Source: Physcomitrium patens (lineage: Eukaryota > Streptophyta > Bryopsida > Funariales > Funariaceae). From it: 64,000 bases of DNA. The stretch lies in assembly GCF_000002425.4 (NCBI RefSeq), contig NC_037274.1, positions 12,040,670-12,104,669 on the forward strand, written 5' to 3'. The notes under the pieces are model-generated. The model did not search any database. It was given only the letters and a program-made list of their open reading frames with translations, and was not told the DNA's origin. Position 1 is the first letter of the stretch, and the number at the start of each line of letters is the position of its first letter. Below are positions 34,604 to 46,654 of this stretch, one piece after another. The translations under genes were made by a program, and so were the position numbers.

Positions 34604-35382
34604 ACTATCCATATACATAACTTTCACTCCAATCCAAATGGTAGATTATAAGAAATCTTAGAAACCCTCACTAGACCTAAAATTCTACTTTCCAAGACAT
34701 CGATCTACTTAAACCTTAATAATCTTCAATTCAACTATTAGATCAAGCTAAAATTTATAATACATATTAAGCACAACTATAACCATTGACTCAAAAATTT
34801 TATACTTATAGATCTACTACAAAATTCTTGAAACTATTCAAAATGTCAACCCTATTTTATTTCACAAAAATCCAAGTCATCTGAAACCATCTTGACTTCT
34901 AAAGGCTCTTACAAAGTCATTACAAACTCAAATCACACAAAATTAATGTTTATCAAAATCCTATCAAGTCTGCTATCAAATTTTATTCTTTAATCTTCAA
35001 AAGAATCCCATAGTCATTGAAGGTGTGTAGTTTTGTGCCTCAAGGTTTGATTTCAATCTAGGTTGACAACCGATCCTCTCCAAATATCAATTCTTGACTT
35101 CTTGAGATAAATTTTATTAAAATCTAGTCTTAATTCTTTCTTACATATGCCTACATTAATTAATTTTCTAATTTATTCTGTTTTGCTTTAATTATGGTCC
35201 TATAAAAGTAAATAGAAGTTCATTTTATTAAAAACAATATTAGTATTTTTTAATTTTATTATCCTTTTGACTATTATCTATATTTCCAAGATAATTTGCT
35301 ATAATATTTTGAACTAAGATCTTCTATAATATAATAAATTTGATATTCTTTCACCTATTAGCCATATTTTATCACAACACTG
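34001..35382 (-). repeat. LTR-like block H (left), with telomere-like array and poly(A)
   Basis: It begins abruptly inside D and ends 'cacaacactgata', resembling the terminal 'ttacaacacgaca' of the LTRs ending at 42621 and 60355. Its blocks 34380..34460 and 35040..35250 recur at 44280..44360 and 42290..42480. It lies left of the minus-strand pol of H, so it is best read as the 3' LTR of H. It includes an (A)27 run at 34574..34600. Confidence 0.55.
34010..34340. repeat. Degenerate telomere-like array
   Basis: About 25 imperfect units of the kind AAATCCTAA, AAACCAAATCCTAA or TCCTAACCAAATC over 330 bp. The unit resembles the plant telomere repeat CCCTAAA on this strand but is longer and variable. 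Similar arrays lie at 42040..42180 and 44040..44260 within copies of the same repeat, so the array belongs to a dispersed element rather than to a chromosome end. Confidence 0.7.
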
Positions 35383-35429
35383 ATATTCAAGAAAAATACT
35401 AAATGATCGGTACTATCTTGAATGCTATC

Positions 35430-36250
35430 ATTATAAGCAAATTTCAAGGACATTAAGTATTTATCTCAATTATTATGATGAACCACTATAAATGCTCGAA
35501 GCATATCATTCGAGGTCTGATTTGTATGCTTTGTTTGTCTATTTGTTTAGAGATAGAAGGTTGTAGATATGGCAAGTCATATACTTAATAGCTTGAATAA
35601 GGCTTGCTAAATTTTTTCCATGAAGTGTGGATCTTAATCTGAAATGATGACACAAGGTAATCAATGTTGACAAAAAATAATATCAAAAAAGACTGGTGCA
35701 AGCATTGAGGCATCAATATCTAAGTGTACCTCGACCAAGTGAAGTTGCTTCGAGAGTCAATCCACAAAGCTAGTAAGCACAGTATGATTATGAGCCATCT
35801 GCAGCAAATACATAATGAGAACTATAATCATCTACTCTCAATATGCTGTAGATAGCAAAATTGACTGCAATAGTCGAGGAGATGCTACGTTGCATACTTT
35901 GTTACATTGACATGACTCATAGGAGTATATAAAGGCTTGAACATCATGATCTAAATGTGCCTAAAACCATGTCCTTGAGATTTGCTCTAAGGTCTTTTCT
36001 CGTCCTAGATATCCAAATATTAGGATATCATGTCTCTTCTAAAGTATGGATATTTAGAATTTAGCATTACCAAGTACATAAGTTTTTTTCTAAAAATAGA
36101 TCAAGCCATCACTAAGAGTCTAATTTTGATATTATATATCACCTATCTTCAGCCAATTATTAACCATCTTGAAATAAACATCTCTATATATAGCTTCCTT
36201 CCATTATATCTCTTTGATTAGATCTGAAATGATACTACTAATAGTAGCAA
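35430..36250 (-). pseudogene. Element H integrase remnant
   Basis: Placed by order after RNase H and by segments resembling the zinc-binding and first core motifs: at about 35690..35780 the complement suggests VDWLSKQLHLVEVH, like [13 protein letters not shown] of A. Many frame breaks. Confidence 0.5.
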
Positions 36251-36259
36251 TTTTTGCCT

Positions 36260-36720
36260 TCTTTTCTAATTTTTCCTTCAAGTCTAATCTTTCTGATAAA
36301 TTATCTGGCACAATATGTTGTCACCCTTGCTTGTACTCAAGTTGGATATCAAAAAGTTGCAACTGTTCTTCCCAACGATGATGCCATAATTTTATATTTT
36401 TCAAATGCAAATTATGTAACAAAGATCGATGATCAGTCTGAACAACTACTAGCTTCTCTAATAGGTAGTGTTGCCATTTCTTTATGGCGTCTATAATCGC
36501 TAATTGCTCTCAATCACATGCAACATAATTGTGCTCTGTCCTTCTAAGCTTGCATGATTTATACACTATAAGTTGAAGGCCCCTATCAAAGTCTTATTGA
36601 AGGATTGCTCCAATAACAAAGTCAAAAGCATCAATGTCAAGTATACAAGGAAGATTGGAATCATACGATTGCAATATTAAAGCAATAATGAGTGTCTCTT
36701 TTAACTTATACAATACATTT
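36260..36720 (-). pseudogene. Element H RNase H remnant
   Basis: The minus strand reads LDIDAFDFVIGAIL, then VACD-EQLAIIDAIKKW, VVVQTDHRSLLHNLHLKN and VPDNLSERL: all the signature motifs of Ty3/gypsy RNase H (acidic residue, E, TDH, AD/PD-N-LSR) with a few stops between them. Confidence 0.75.
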
Positions 36721-36799
36721 TGCTGTTCTAATTTCTATTCAAATGGGGCACTTTTTTCTAATAGATTTTTCAATAAAATAGCAATGTGAATAAATCGCC

Positions 36800-37480
36800 A
36801 AATAAAATGATGATAGTATCTATCAAGGCCTAAAAATAATCAAATTTGAGAAGCATCTTTGAAGATTGGTCAATCTTTCACATCTTTCACCTTATCTTGT
36901 TCTATACAAATACCTTTGGAGGACACCACATGCCTCAAAAAGGTGACTTCTAACTTCCAAAGTTCACATTTTGATTGTTTGCAATAAAAATAACTATCTT
37001 ATAGTCAACATAGTATCTCTTGTAGGTGTTGTTCATATTTTTTAGAGATTCTATTATATATCAGGATATCATCAATGAAAACAATTATATACTTATCCAA
37101 ACGGTTTCAAAATAATCTGTTCATGTGACCTATGAAAGCGGTTGGAGCATTGGTGAGACCAAAGGATAAAATTTGCCATTTAAAATGTCTATAGCACATA
37201 CAAAATACCATCCTTTTCACATCTTTTGTTGCAATAAGTATTTGATAATAGCTACTCTGAAGATCTAATTTACTAAAAATGATCAGACTTTGAAGTTGAT
37301 CAAGAAGATCATACATGCATGAAAGTGAATATGTATTTTTAACAGCCTGCTTATTAAGACCTCAATAGTTGATGCAAAAGCAAAGTCCACCATCTTTTTT
37401 AGGTACAAAGAATACATGTGCGTCCTATGGTGATATGCTTTCTTAAATGAGGCCTTTCTCTAAGAGTTCATTCAATGTCT
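36800..37480 (-). pseudogene. Element H reverse transcriptase remnant
   Basis: The 69-codon piece 37107..37316 reads IIFSKLDLQSSYYQILI (first catalytic Asp) and LSFGLTNAPTAFIGHMNRLF. The fingers (FVPKKDGGLCFCINY-like) are at about 37370..37420 and the YLDD-region counterpart (FIDDILIYN-like) at about 37060..37090. Clear Ty3/gypsy RT, inactivated by stops. Confidence 0.85.
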
Positions 37481-37799
37481 TTTGTAGCTCTTCAAGTTCT
37501 TTATGTATTAGGCAATAAATTGGTTGACTTGCTTGTTTGGCTCTAGATAATAATTCTATTTGAAAGGAGGTACCTTGATCAAGAAGTACACTACTAGACA
37601 GGTTGATTGAAAAAACATCCTGATATTTTTATATATTAGTTGCTCTGCTTGTTCTATTCCTTAGACTAGCTTTCCTACCATTGAAGTAAGATTTGGAACC
37701 ACCATATATATTGGTTGCTTATGCTGTAATTGCTTCTTCATAAAGATTGTTACTATAAGTAAGTCTTTGATTGCAGGTTGTCTTTTTTCTTCACTTGAT

Positions 37800-38200
37800 G
37801 TAGAGGTGCAAAGAGTCACTTTGTATCTTCCATCATTAAAAGAGATTGTCTGTGGTATCTAATCAAATTTCTTATTTTCCATCTCTAGCTATAGCATACC
37901 AAAGATAATATCATATCTTAGCTTTGTCACCTTGAAACTCTCTCTTAAGACATAGGTGTTTATCAATCTCAAAGATTTTTCTTCACACATTTCATTCAAT
38001 TTGTTCTCTCGATCATCTATAAGGTATATACTTCCTTCCTTGATTTACTTAATTTTAATTCTAAGCTGATTGGTAATTTTAGTAGAGATATAATTTTTTG
38101 TAGCTCTACAATCTAAAAGCACTCGACATGATTGTCTTCTTAATGATCCCATTAGATATACCAATTGACTCTTTTTATAGTTATTTGAGGCTATGGCATT
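37800..38200 (-). pseudogene. Element H aspartic protease remnant
   Basis: The minus strand gives CRVLLDCRATKNYISTKI, the retropepsin LxDSGAT motif degraded to LDCRAT, followed by YDIIFGMLWLEM, the counterpart of D-ILGMDWL. Frame mostly open, active site lost. Confidence 0.7.
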
Positions 38201-38299
38201 TCTATCTAAGAGATAGTAGCTACCTCCAATACTGGCCCCTGGTGCCTTTACTGTGAAGCCTCATTTTCCATCATCTCCACTTCTAAAATATTGCCAATT

Positions 38300-38800
38300 T
38301 GGAGACATAGGGACTTGAATTGGAAGACATAATCTTGCACCAACCTAACTTGTGTAAGATTTACCAACTAATCACGTACTATCTTTTCCGCATTGATGGA
38401 CCAAATTTGATTCCTAAACTTGATCTCAAACTCCTTTCAATTACAAAATCCACCTTCAGCTCCATAACTTTGAACTCAATGTCACTACCAAATGGCTACC
38501 ATATCTCTCAAATAGTTAGTATTATTTATAATTCCTTCAATGGTATTTATTTAAGATAGTTGGAGGTATTGTCGCATGTTGAAGAGCCATTGACATACAT
38601 CTTCTTCTCTTGAAGTTTTAGAGTATATACTAGGCTTACTTAATTTCAACCTAATAGATGTTGACTTTCTTATCCTTAAGGCTTTTATTTGCCCTTGTAA
38701 AGTAACTATCTGACTAAGAAGTGTTGTATTTGAGCCTCTATTTGGGATTGCTCTACTATATCTCCCATAATATAATTTCTCCATTGGACTCTACTATTGT
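38300..38800 (-). pseudogene. Element H gag remnant
   Basis: The 77-codon piece 38551..38784 includes TTLLSQIVTLQGQIKALRIRK (coiled helix) and SREEDVCQWLFNMRQYLQL, a typical capsid N-terminal phrase. No zinc knuckle could be placed. Confidence 0.65.
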
Positions 38801-38888
38801 AATATCTTTTTACCAACCAATTGACTTTTTAAGAGTAGCTTGTGGTAGCTTCAACACAGTACCTATTGTGACTACAACAATTGACTTT

Positions 38889-39635
38889 TGTAGAATAGAT
38901 ATTAGTTTGTTTCTATAAGATATTAGTAAAATAGACTAATAGTCTATAGAATAGTCAATTTAAGAGGACGAATGGTTAACTTAGTTATTAAAAGTGGTTA
39001 ATTATAGAATTACATTTAGAAACTGGAAATAGAGAGTAAGTATATAGGAGTTGTAGAAGTTAGTATAAAGACCAAACTGTGATAGTCATGAGCCGGGATA
39101 AGCTTGGTGCTACCTCTTTGTTTCTTTATTTTTTTGTTGTTGAAGAGTAATGGATAGTTTTTGAATATTGAGAAGTGAGTGTGTCAAATAAATCACAGAT
39201 TGATATATGAGCTATTTATTATGTAATTGGAGTATTGAGTGATTGAATTATATGAAGAATTATTGGAAGATTATGATTGTTGTTTATTGAGAGCTTTGTA
39301 AGTTTTGGATAAAAGAAGTTGGCAATTATAAAAATTCTGTGAATTCAGATTGGTTGGAGTGAAGTTTTTTATTTCTGGAGTTGGATGGAAATTATTGTAT
39401 TTTGAGTGGTCTTTTGAGAGTGCAAGGTTGCACTTTATTATTATTAGTTGATGAAAGAATATTGTTACTGGAAGAAAGCATCATAGTATTTCTTAGTATT
39501 TTAGTGGTTAGAAATATAGTTAATTGTGTAACCCTAACAAGTAAAATTCATACACTTAGTCTTTCCCTGTGTTCAAATTCTCCTATATAAGTTTATTTTG
39601 AAAGGAATTATAGAATAAGTAAAATGACAATCACA
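38889..39635 (+). repeat. Element F1 5' LTR
   Basis: 747 bp, TGTAGAATAG...GACAATCACA. It aligns with the two LTRs of element I (741 and 767 bp) in complement, for example 'gggataagcttggtgctacctc' and 'ccctgtgttcaaattctcctata'. Confidence 0.8.
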
Positions 39636-39638
39636 TTT

Positions 39639-39655
39639 TGGTGCCACTGTCGAGG
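39639..39655 (+). other. Element F1 primer-binding site (tRNA-Asp type)
   Basis: TGGTGCCACTGTCGAGG, three bases after the LTR, resembles the tRNA-Asp primer site TGGCGCCGTTGCCGGGG used by Tat/Athila-lineage elements. Confidence 0.75.
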
Positions 39656-39799
39656 ATAGACAATAGCGTTGAGTGTTAGGAATTAACTGCCAGTTTAGTT
39701 AGATGAGAGATAGGAAGCAAATTCAATAGAATATAATGAAAAAATATGGTTATTAAGAATGAGAACTTAACAGTATAGAGAATATGGCAATCGAAAGAA

Positions 39800-41150
39800 A
39801 GAATAGAGAGATCGCAAGCAAGAAATTTGTTGCATAACGAGCAAGAATGTAAGTTAAAAAGAAAGCATTGACAAAGTTGGATTAAGCCATGGTTGCATGC
39901 TTGTCGGCATATCCGAGCATACTTAGAAGCTGTCCAATCTCTAATATTTTTGATATATATATCGTTGAGAAAGTTGTCAAGAGCACTCATAGAAAATTTT
40001 GTCAATAACCTAGCATATCTCTTGAGCTCATTAACTATAAGTGGAGAAAACACAAAAGAATTGGATATTTTGTTGAGTACCTTCCCAATAGCAAAAAGTA
40101 CTGATTTTGTAAAAACTAGTTCCGTAGAATGGCATAAATTGCTTGCCAATAAGAATCAATTCAACATATTTCAAAATCCATCGTTTTCACCTCTAATTCA
40201 ATCAATAAACTTATTCAAGGATAATAATAGCAAATTGAAGAGGTCAAAAAGTCCAAAAAAGATAATTGGAGAAGGCAGTGGTAATTTTAATAAGAGATTA
40301 AGTAGTACATTATCCTCTTCAATGATGAAGGATGGTCCAACGGTTCCAATAGCAATATAAATGTATGACGTGACTGATCGCACAACAAGCGTAGCTTCAT
40401 TACTTACTTTTAGGAGTTTTTTGGATGCGGATCCCGATCAATATTTGTCTGAGTTTCTTATAGCATGTATAGCAAATAATGGAAGAATTGAAGATATTTG
40501 GTTACAATGGTTGTAAGCAACCTTAAAAGACATAGCATTTGAATAGTACAATCGTCAACCAATGGATCAATTTTTCAATTAGGAAGCATTAAAGAATGTA
40601 TTTTTAATCCATTTTTGCTCAATTGATTTTGAGGATCAATTTCGAGAAAGATTAATGACTAGCAAAATAGATCCAAGAGAGGCAATGGAATCATACTATG
40701 GTCGTGTGGCAGATATACTCCGCAAGTGGTTAAATCACCAAATGCTAAAGGCTTTTGTATTGTCCATATTAATCAATGAATTACACCCATCCAAACTAAA
40801 AACGTTTGTAAAAGAGGCTCAACCAAATACGGTAATTGCATCTCTTAATAGATCCAAGGTTTGGAAGGAATGCCATTATGATCAATTTCTAACTACGGGT
40901 GCTACGATGATTCCAGTTCAAGGCAGCTATCAAAATCAGACTTGGAATGGATCAATGGATAGTTATCCATGAATGTAAGAAACAGTGGCCAATTCCAGTG
41001 CCAATATTTAGGGGTTAATTAATGTCACCCCATTGCAAGCTACACCATTGAACGTGACATCAGCATATACTCCATATTTTTCATATCAACAACAAGCATT
41101 AACTACGGCATAGTTATTATTAATACCAGCCCCAAAAGATTCTAATGAAA
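39800..41150 (+). pseudogene. Element F1 gag fragment
   Basis: Two open pieces (39893..40360 and 40655..40972) match the gag of I and F2: RALIENFVNNLAYLLSSLT, SVEWHKLLANKNQFNIFQN, then AMESYYGRVADILRKWLNHQ and FVLSILINELHPSKLKTFVK. This is the capsid region of a Tat/Athila-like gag. The zinc knuckles and all of pol are absent. Confidence 0.8.
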
Positions 41151-41744
41151 CCTAATTATTGTATTATACATAAAAATCACTTTTTGCTGATTTTTTATTA
41201 AAAGAAAAAATACTTTGAAGTCCCAATTCATAGTATCAATAAGGTTGCACATAGAGAGAGTATGGACTAAGATATCCCTCCTTTCCAACATCTAATACTT
41301 ATAAGTAGTGGTTGATACCATAAAAGATAACTTCCAATCTTTGACTATTATAGACATGGTTCTAGAATTCTTTGGCATCTCACAAACCACAAGGATATCT
41401 TTTGCCAAATACTAATTATTCTTATTAAGTCTTTGAATATTTTTTAGTTGATACTTTATCCTCTTGACCTTTGACTTTGTCCTTTATCCAAAAGATGTTC
41501 TTATTATATATTGAGAGGCAATCATTTGACCATTAATAACTTACCTAAGATAATATCTTCTATAAGATAACTTATTTACATTCATTTTTACTTACTTACT
41601 TTAATACTTTCACTTTTTTATTAATCAAAAGCTTTCAATCCTAATGCCTTTGTCAAAAAATCAACAAGCATGCCTTCTATTATATAATACTTCATATCAA
41701 TCACTTCTATTTCAATCTTTTTTCTTATGGAGTAATGTTGAATG
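41151..41744. other. AT-rich DNA, possibly a copia-type pol remnant on the minus strand
   Basis: The minus strand near 41640..41690 reads EGMLVDFLTKALGLKAF, similar to the ADxLTKxL...F phrase at the end of Ty1/copia RNase H. The evidence is a single motif in decayed DNA, so this is tentative. No other gene is seen. Confidence 0.3.
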
Positions 41745-42621
41745 TGAAGTCTTGCTTGAAAATGCACTAATCACCTTGCTGTTAAAGATAAAAAGAAATT
41801 GCAATAACAAGATTCTAAAAAATCTAATAGAATTTTAAATAAATTCTTATTAAACCTTAAAAATGTTAATCAAGATTTAATCAAATCCAAAAAAAATCTT
41901 TAAAAAATTAAAAAAAAACATGAAGAAATTATAAATTAATCTTAAAGAAATACATATATAAAAAAGTAATCTTAAAAATATAATAAAGATATGTTTAAAT
42001 ATTAAAAATAAAAATTTAAGAACCTTAATAAAATCGTAGACCAAATCCTAAATTCTAACCAAATCTTAATCCTAATCAAATCTTAATTCTAATTCTAACC
42101 AAATCCTAAATCAAATCAAATCTTAATCCTAATCCTAAACTAAATATTAATAAAATCTTAATCAAATTTTAAATCTCAAAAAAATTTCTAACAACCTTAC
42201 AATAGATTTTAAAATTCAATAATTAATGCTTGAATCATTCATTTCAACTCAAATTTTGCATATTTTTTAGTAATTAAATTAAAAAAAAATTAAGATTTTT
42301 TTTCAACCTAGGTTCATAACCGGTCCTCTCTGTGTATCAATATGTAATTTTTCTAAGTGATTTTTGCTAAAACCAACTCCTTACTCCCTCTTACATATAT
42401 CTATATCTTTTATTTTTATAATCTAACTTATTTTGCCTTATTTATGGCTCTATAAAGTAAATATAAGTCATTTTTTTTAAAAATAAAATATTATTACTAA
42501 AATTTTTACTATCTTCTTATCTTTTATCCATATTTTTCTACTTTATCTTTTAACTTGACTCTTTTATATTAAGATCCATATTATTATCTTTCACCATATA
42601 GTTGTGTTACAACACGACAAT
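41745..42621 (-). repeat. LTR-like block H (right copy)
   Basis: It contains a second telomere-like array (42040..42180) and the block 'caacctaggttcataaccgg' (42303..42322), shared with 35050..35110. It ends 'gtgttacaacacgaca', a TG...CA-type LTR terminus in complement. It could be the 5' LTR of H, with F1 nested in H, but no target duplication was found. Confidence 0.5.
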
Positions 42622-43604
42622 ACATGAAGGCAAGAGATGAAGGTCTTTATTCCTATTGGTCAAAGGCCATACTCAATAGGCTTTCAACATACTACGTGTG
42701 ACTATAACAAGACTTCTAGTGACTTTAAAAGAAGCATTTGAGAATCAATAAAAAAGATTATAAGGTTTAAGATTTGAGTTACAATTTGTATTAACTATTA
42801 AGAGGGTTTGGAGTTAAAATGATGAAGTTATAGCCATTTAAAGTTAAGGTGTATTTTAAGACATATTATTGCTCTTTTGAGGATATTAGAAATTATATGG
42901 TAGCTTTTAGAGATTAAGAGGTGCAGCCATAAAGGTGATTTTAAGACTTATATTTTTTGTAAAAGAATTGCTACATCTAAAGTTTGTATGGAGTTATAGA
43001 ATATTGAAGACAATACATATAATCCAAAGTTAATAAGTGAGTTATTTTATTAATAATAATAGTTGGAACCATATCTTAAATTTTTAGATAAATTTTTGGC
43101 TCAAAATTTCTAAAAATATCAATGATTAGATTTAAAAGCTATATATTTAAATTTTATGGTATTTAAATAGTTAATTTATAAAATATGAAGAAAATTGCAT
43201 ATAGGTGTATGTAAGTAAGGGCTTGAAGTTACTATTAGGATTTTGGCAATATTTCAAGACCCATAATGAATTTGTAGTTGAAATTTATTTTTGTGATTAT
43301 TTAAAGTATATTATTACTTCATATAAAATTTTAGTTTTTTTGGACAGTCCAATTATGAGATATGAACTGTTGAAGTTTAGAAAAAATTCATCTTAAACAT
43401 ATATAAGGATTTAGAATATTATTATCATATTTTGGGTAGTCTTTGATACTTAGGACTTCTATATTGATATAATTATACTTGTAAGGGTAATTTTATATAT
43501 AAACTTAGTACTTTTTTATCTTGAAATTTAATTGAATAATTAGTAACAATCAAAAGCCTAACACTTTTTTGAGGCAACTCTCTCTATTTTGACATCACAA
43601 GCAT
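42622..43604 (+). repeat. D-type LTR, 5'-truncated, plus orientation
   Basis: Inverted copy of 30171..31412 and parallel to 46915..47918. It ends 'ctctctctattttgaca'. The first 260 bp or so of the LTR are missing at the boundary with the preceding block. Confidence 0.75.
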
Positions 43605-46600
43605 TGTTTATATTCTTCTTATGTCTTTTTTTGGCCTTATAGCAATTCTTTAAAAAGTGGCTTAGTTTTTTACAAATAAAAAAAAATATATATTTTAAAA
43701 AAATTATCACATTAATAAAAATAGCCACCTTTGCCTTGTCTTAAAAATAGAGGCAAATCTTTACTTTGAAGATTTTTTTCTTTCTTCTTAGTCACTTCAT
43801 ATACTGTCATATTACATATATTCTTGCTTCAAAATGCACTAGGCACGTAGTTGTGGAAGGTAAGTAATAATACAACAATAATTCTACCAAGTCTAATAGA
43901 GCCTTAAATAAACTTCAAGTAATCTCTAATAATGCAATCAAACTTGTTCTCAATGATATAAATTTAAAAGGATTCACAAAAGAAACATAAAGAATTTAAA
44001 AAAAATATTAAAATTAAAAATTCTAATATAATATCAATTAAAATCTTAATTAAATTTAAAACAAATCTTAGGTTAAATTTTAGGTCAAATCTTACTTAAA
44101 ATCCTGATTGAACCTTAATCAAATCTTAAGTCAAATTCTAATAAAATCCCAATAAACCTCTAAATCCTAGATAAATCCTAAAAAAAGTCTAAATCAAATC
44201 CTAAGTAAATCCTAATCCTAACTAAATTCTTAATAAATCCTATAAAAAATAGAACTTTAACAAATAATAATCAAATTACTAATATTAATTCAAAATTTAT
44301 ATACTTTTTAATGTCTTAGTTAGGAATGAGTATAAGAAAGATGAAATCAATTGCACTTACTAATTGAGTAAAATATAAGATAATTTGTGAAACCTAAATT
44401 ATGCACTAAAATTTTATTTGATTAATTTTTAATATTTTGATAAGGTATAATGTTATTTAATTATTAGTTATAGAAGTTTTTGGCCTAAATTATGAATCAA
44501 GGCCTTAAATTATTAAATTAATTTTAATAGAATCTAGTTATAAAATATTAGATTTAAAAAATATTAATTCTTATTTAAAATGAGGTTAAGAAGAAAAATA
44601 GAGATAATTATAATTGGAATATGGTGAAAAATAATAAGAAGTTATTCTATTTTTGAAGCCAAAAGAGATGGTGAAGGAAGAAGATAAAGAGTTATTTTTT
44701 TCTTCAAGCCATAAGTAATGGTAAAAGAAGAAGTTAGAGAGCTATTCTATCTTTTAGCCATTTCTTCCATGATAATAAATCAAGTCAGCTCCTAACAAAT
44801 CTCTTTCAAAAATTAGTGAGTTGTTTTATATAAGTTTTGATTAAATAAATTATTAGGAACTAAAACCTATCCATTGATTGATATCTATGGTAATTTATCA
44901 TCACCTTGAGATAAATAGATGCAAATTATTAGTTTTTTCTACAAATGGAATTAGTTGGAAATCTTTGAAGGAGTAGATTGACCTTTTAATACCTCATGGT
45001 GCTAAAAACATTTGTTGGTAGTTAAAATTACTTAGAATAAAATAAAGTGACATACAAGTTATACCACTTGTATGAATTAGTTAATGAAAAGACTTTCAAA
45101 TTAGTTGTTACTTATAAGTTATCAGCAAGATAATTACCGATATATGGCTTGAAGGCTTGGGTATATAAGGCCCTCTCAAAGTCTTGTTCTTCATCGTTCT
45201 TGAGCCTTTAGAAAAGGTGATCCATTGAGATACCAAAGAGTTGTAGTATTTTTATTTGTTATAAACTTATGTTATTAATTGCTTATTTTATAGGCTTGTT
45301 GGTCTTCTTGGAGCTCACAATTAGTAGAACTATTTTTTATGTTAGAGATGTTTATTATGTAGGAAAGGAGAAATCAATAAAATTGAGCAAAAAAATCATC
45401 AAATTTGAAATTGAATTTAAAAAGTTATAAAGGTTTGAATTTGAGAAGTTTTTTTGTGCTACTAATTTTCTTTGGAAATTTGCTATTGTTGCTACTCTGC
45501 TATGTACTATTTTTTTTCATCCAATTATGTTTATTTTTATTTATAAATATTGTTTCTATCTATCTATACATATTTTCATTCAATGATGTTGTTTCCATCC
45601 AACTATGCTTATTTTCATCCAATAGCATTATTTCCATCTACCTGCACTTATTTCATCCAATAATATTATTTTTGTTCAATAGTACTTTATTCTTTCCATT
45701 GTATTATTTTATCTAATAGTACTATTTTTATTTGACAGTGCTATTTCATCTAATGATGCTGTCTTTATCTAATAATATTATTTTCATCCAATTATGTTGT
45801 TTTATTCAACTATTTTATTTTATTTTATTTTATTTTTCTATCATTTGGCTACTTCTATTTTGTTAATTCAATTTCATTTTTTTTCTTATTTTATTTTTTA
45901 TCACTTGTTTTAAATTATATTATATAGTAATCATTACTTACAAGATATTATTCAAAAATTTAGAACTACAATCACTTGATTAACTAACAAACCATTAAAA
46001 TAATCATTGAAGTAGTCTCTACTATCCTCCGAACTTGCTGTCTAATTAATTTTTCTCTTAAAGTAAATAGGAAGGATTTCTTAGCTTACATAATCTAATT
46101 GGATGTTAAATGACCTCCTATTCTAATCTAAATACTAAACTTTTAGCACCAATATTTCTTTTGTGAACAATTGAATTATTTCCAAATTTCACATAAAATG
46201 TTGGAATTTAGTCTAGTATCCATACAAAAAGAAATTACTTCAATCTAATTAAAAGATTTCTAAAAATCTTAAAATTACTCATTGATCTTTAAATTCCAAT
46301 TTTTGAGACCTGAACTGACAAAAACCTTAAAACACTTTGATTTAACTATTTAATTAACTTCAAAATCTATATATATATATATATATTTAAAACTAGCACA
46401 TCAATACATTGCCTAAAATTTATCCTTACATACACCACAAAATTCAATAAACCTTCAAATTTATAAAAATATTTTTATTTTTCAAATTTATACCAATCAA
46501 GATTAAGAACATCACTATGTTTAAAAATCTCTCAAAAAATCAATATTGATTCAATTGACATAAAACTAATGCCAAAAAATCTCTCTTTAAGTTTGTTTTC

Positions 46601-46654
46601 AAATTCCACTTTCCAATCTATTAAAGAATTCTTAGAGTTACTACTTTTGTATTA
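43605..46654. other. Mosaic of repeat fragments, no intact gene
   Basis: 43620..43840: minus-strand text with a possible zinc knuckle (CKKLSHFLKNC). 43835..44400: third copy of the H-type block with array 44040..44260. 44640..44756: two imperfect 55..60-bp repeats ('ttgaagccaaaagagatggtga' against 'ttcaagccataagtaatggta'). 44800..45400: promoter-like sequence with TATATAAGG at 45162 that may be another LTR. 45525..45810: minisatellite. 45815..45840: ATTTT runs. No coding frame above about 100 codons, and none with a domain. Confidence 0.5.
45525..45810. repeat. Minisatellite, unit about 28 bp (TTTTCATCCAATNATG)
   Basis: About ten imperfect units built around TTTTCATCCAATGATGTT or TTTCCATCCAACTATGC. 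The 103-codon frame across it is a by-product of the repeat. Confidence 0.75.

Larger units (their letters stand above)
35383..38888 (-). mobile_element. Element H: internal region of a decayed minus-strand chromovirus-like element
   Basis: Reading the minus strand from right to left: gag (about 38300..38800), protease (about 37800..38200), reverse transcriptase (about 36800..37480), RNase H (about 36260..36720), integrase (about 35430..36250). The domain order is Ty3/gypsy. It is less decayed than B, C and D but has stops in every domain. Element F1 begins at 38889, apparently inserted in or just upstream of the H gag. Confidence 0.75.
38889..41150 (+). mobile_element. Element F1: truncated plus-strand Tat/Athila-like element
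   Basis: 5' LTR (38889..39635), tRNA-Asp-type primer site, and a gag fragment homologous to those of I and F2. Everything downstream of gag is missing. Same family as I (48098..58074), opposite orientation. Confidence 0.8.

Noticed and set aside
41640-41700. Definite Ty1/copia element
   Set aside because: Only one short motif resembles copia RNase H; without an RT or LTR pair it stays tentative.
45405-45716. 103-codon hydrophobic frame resembling a membrane protein
   Set aside because: The frame runs through the TTTTCATCCAAT minisatellite; Phe, Leu and Ile richness comes from T-rich DNA.
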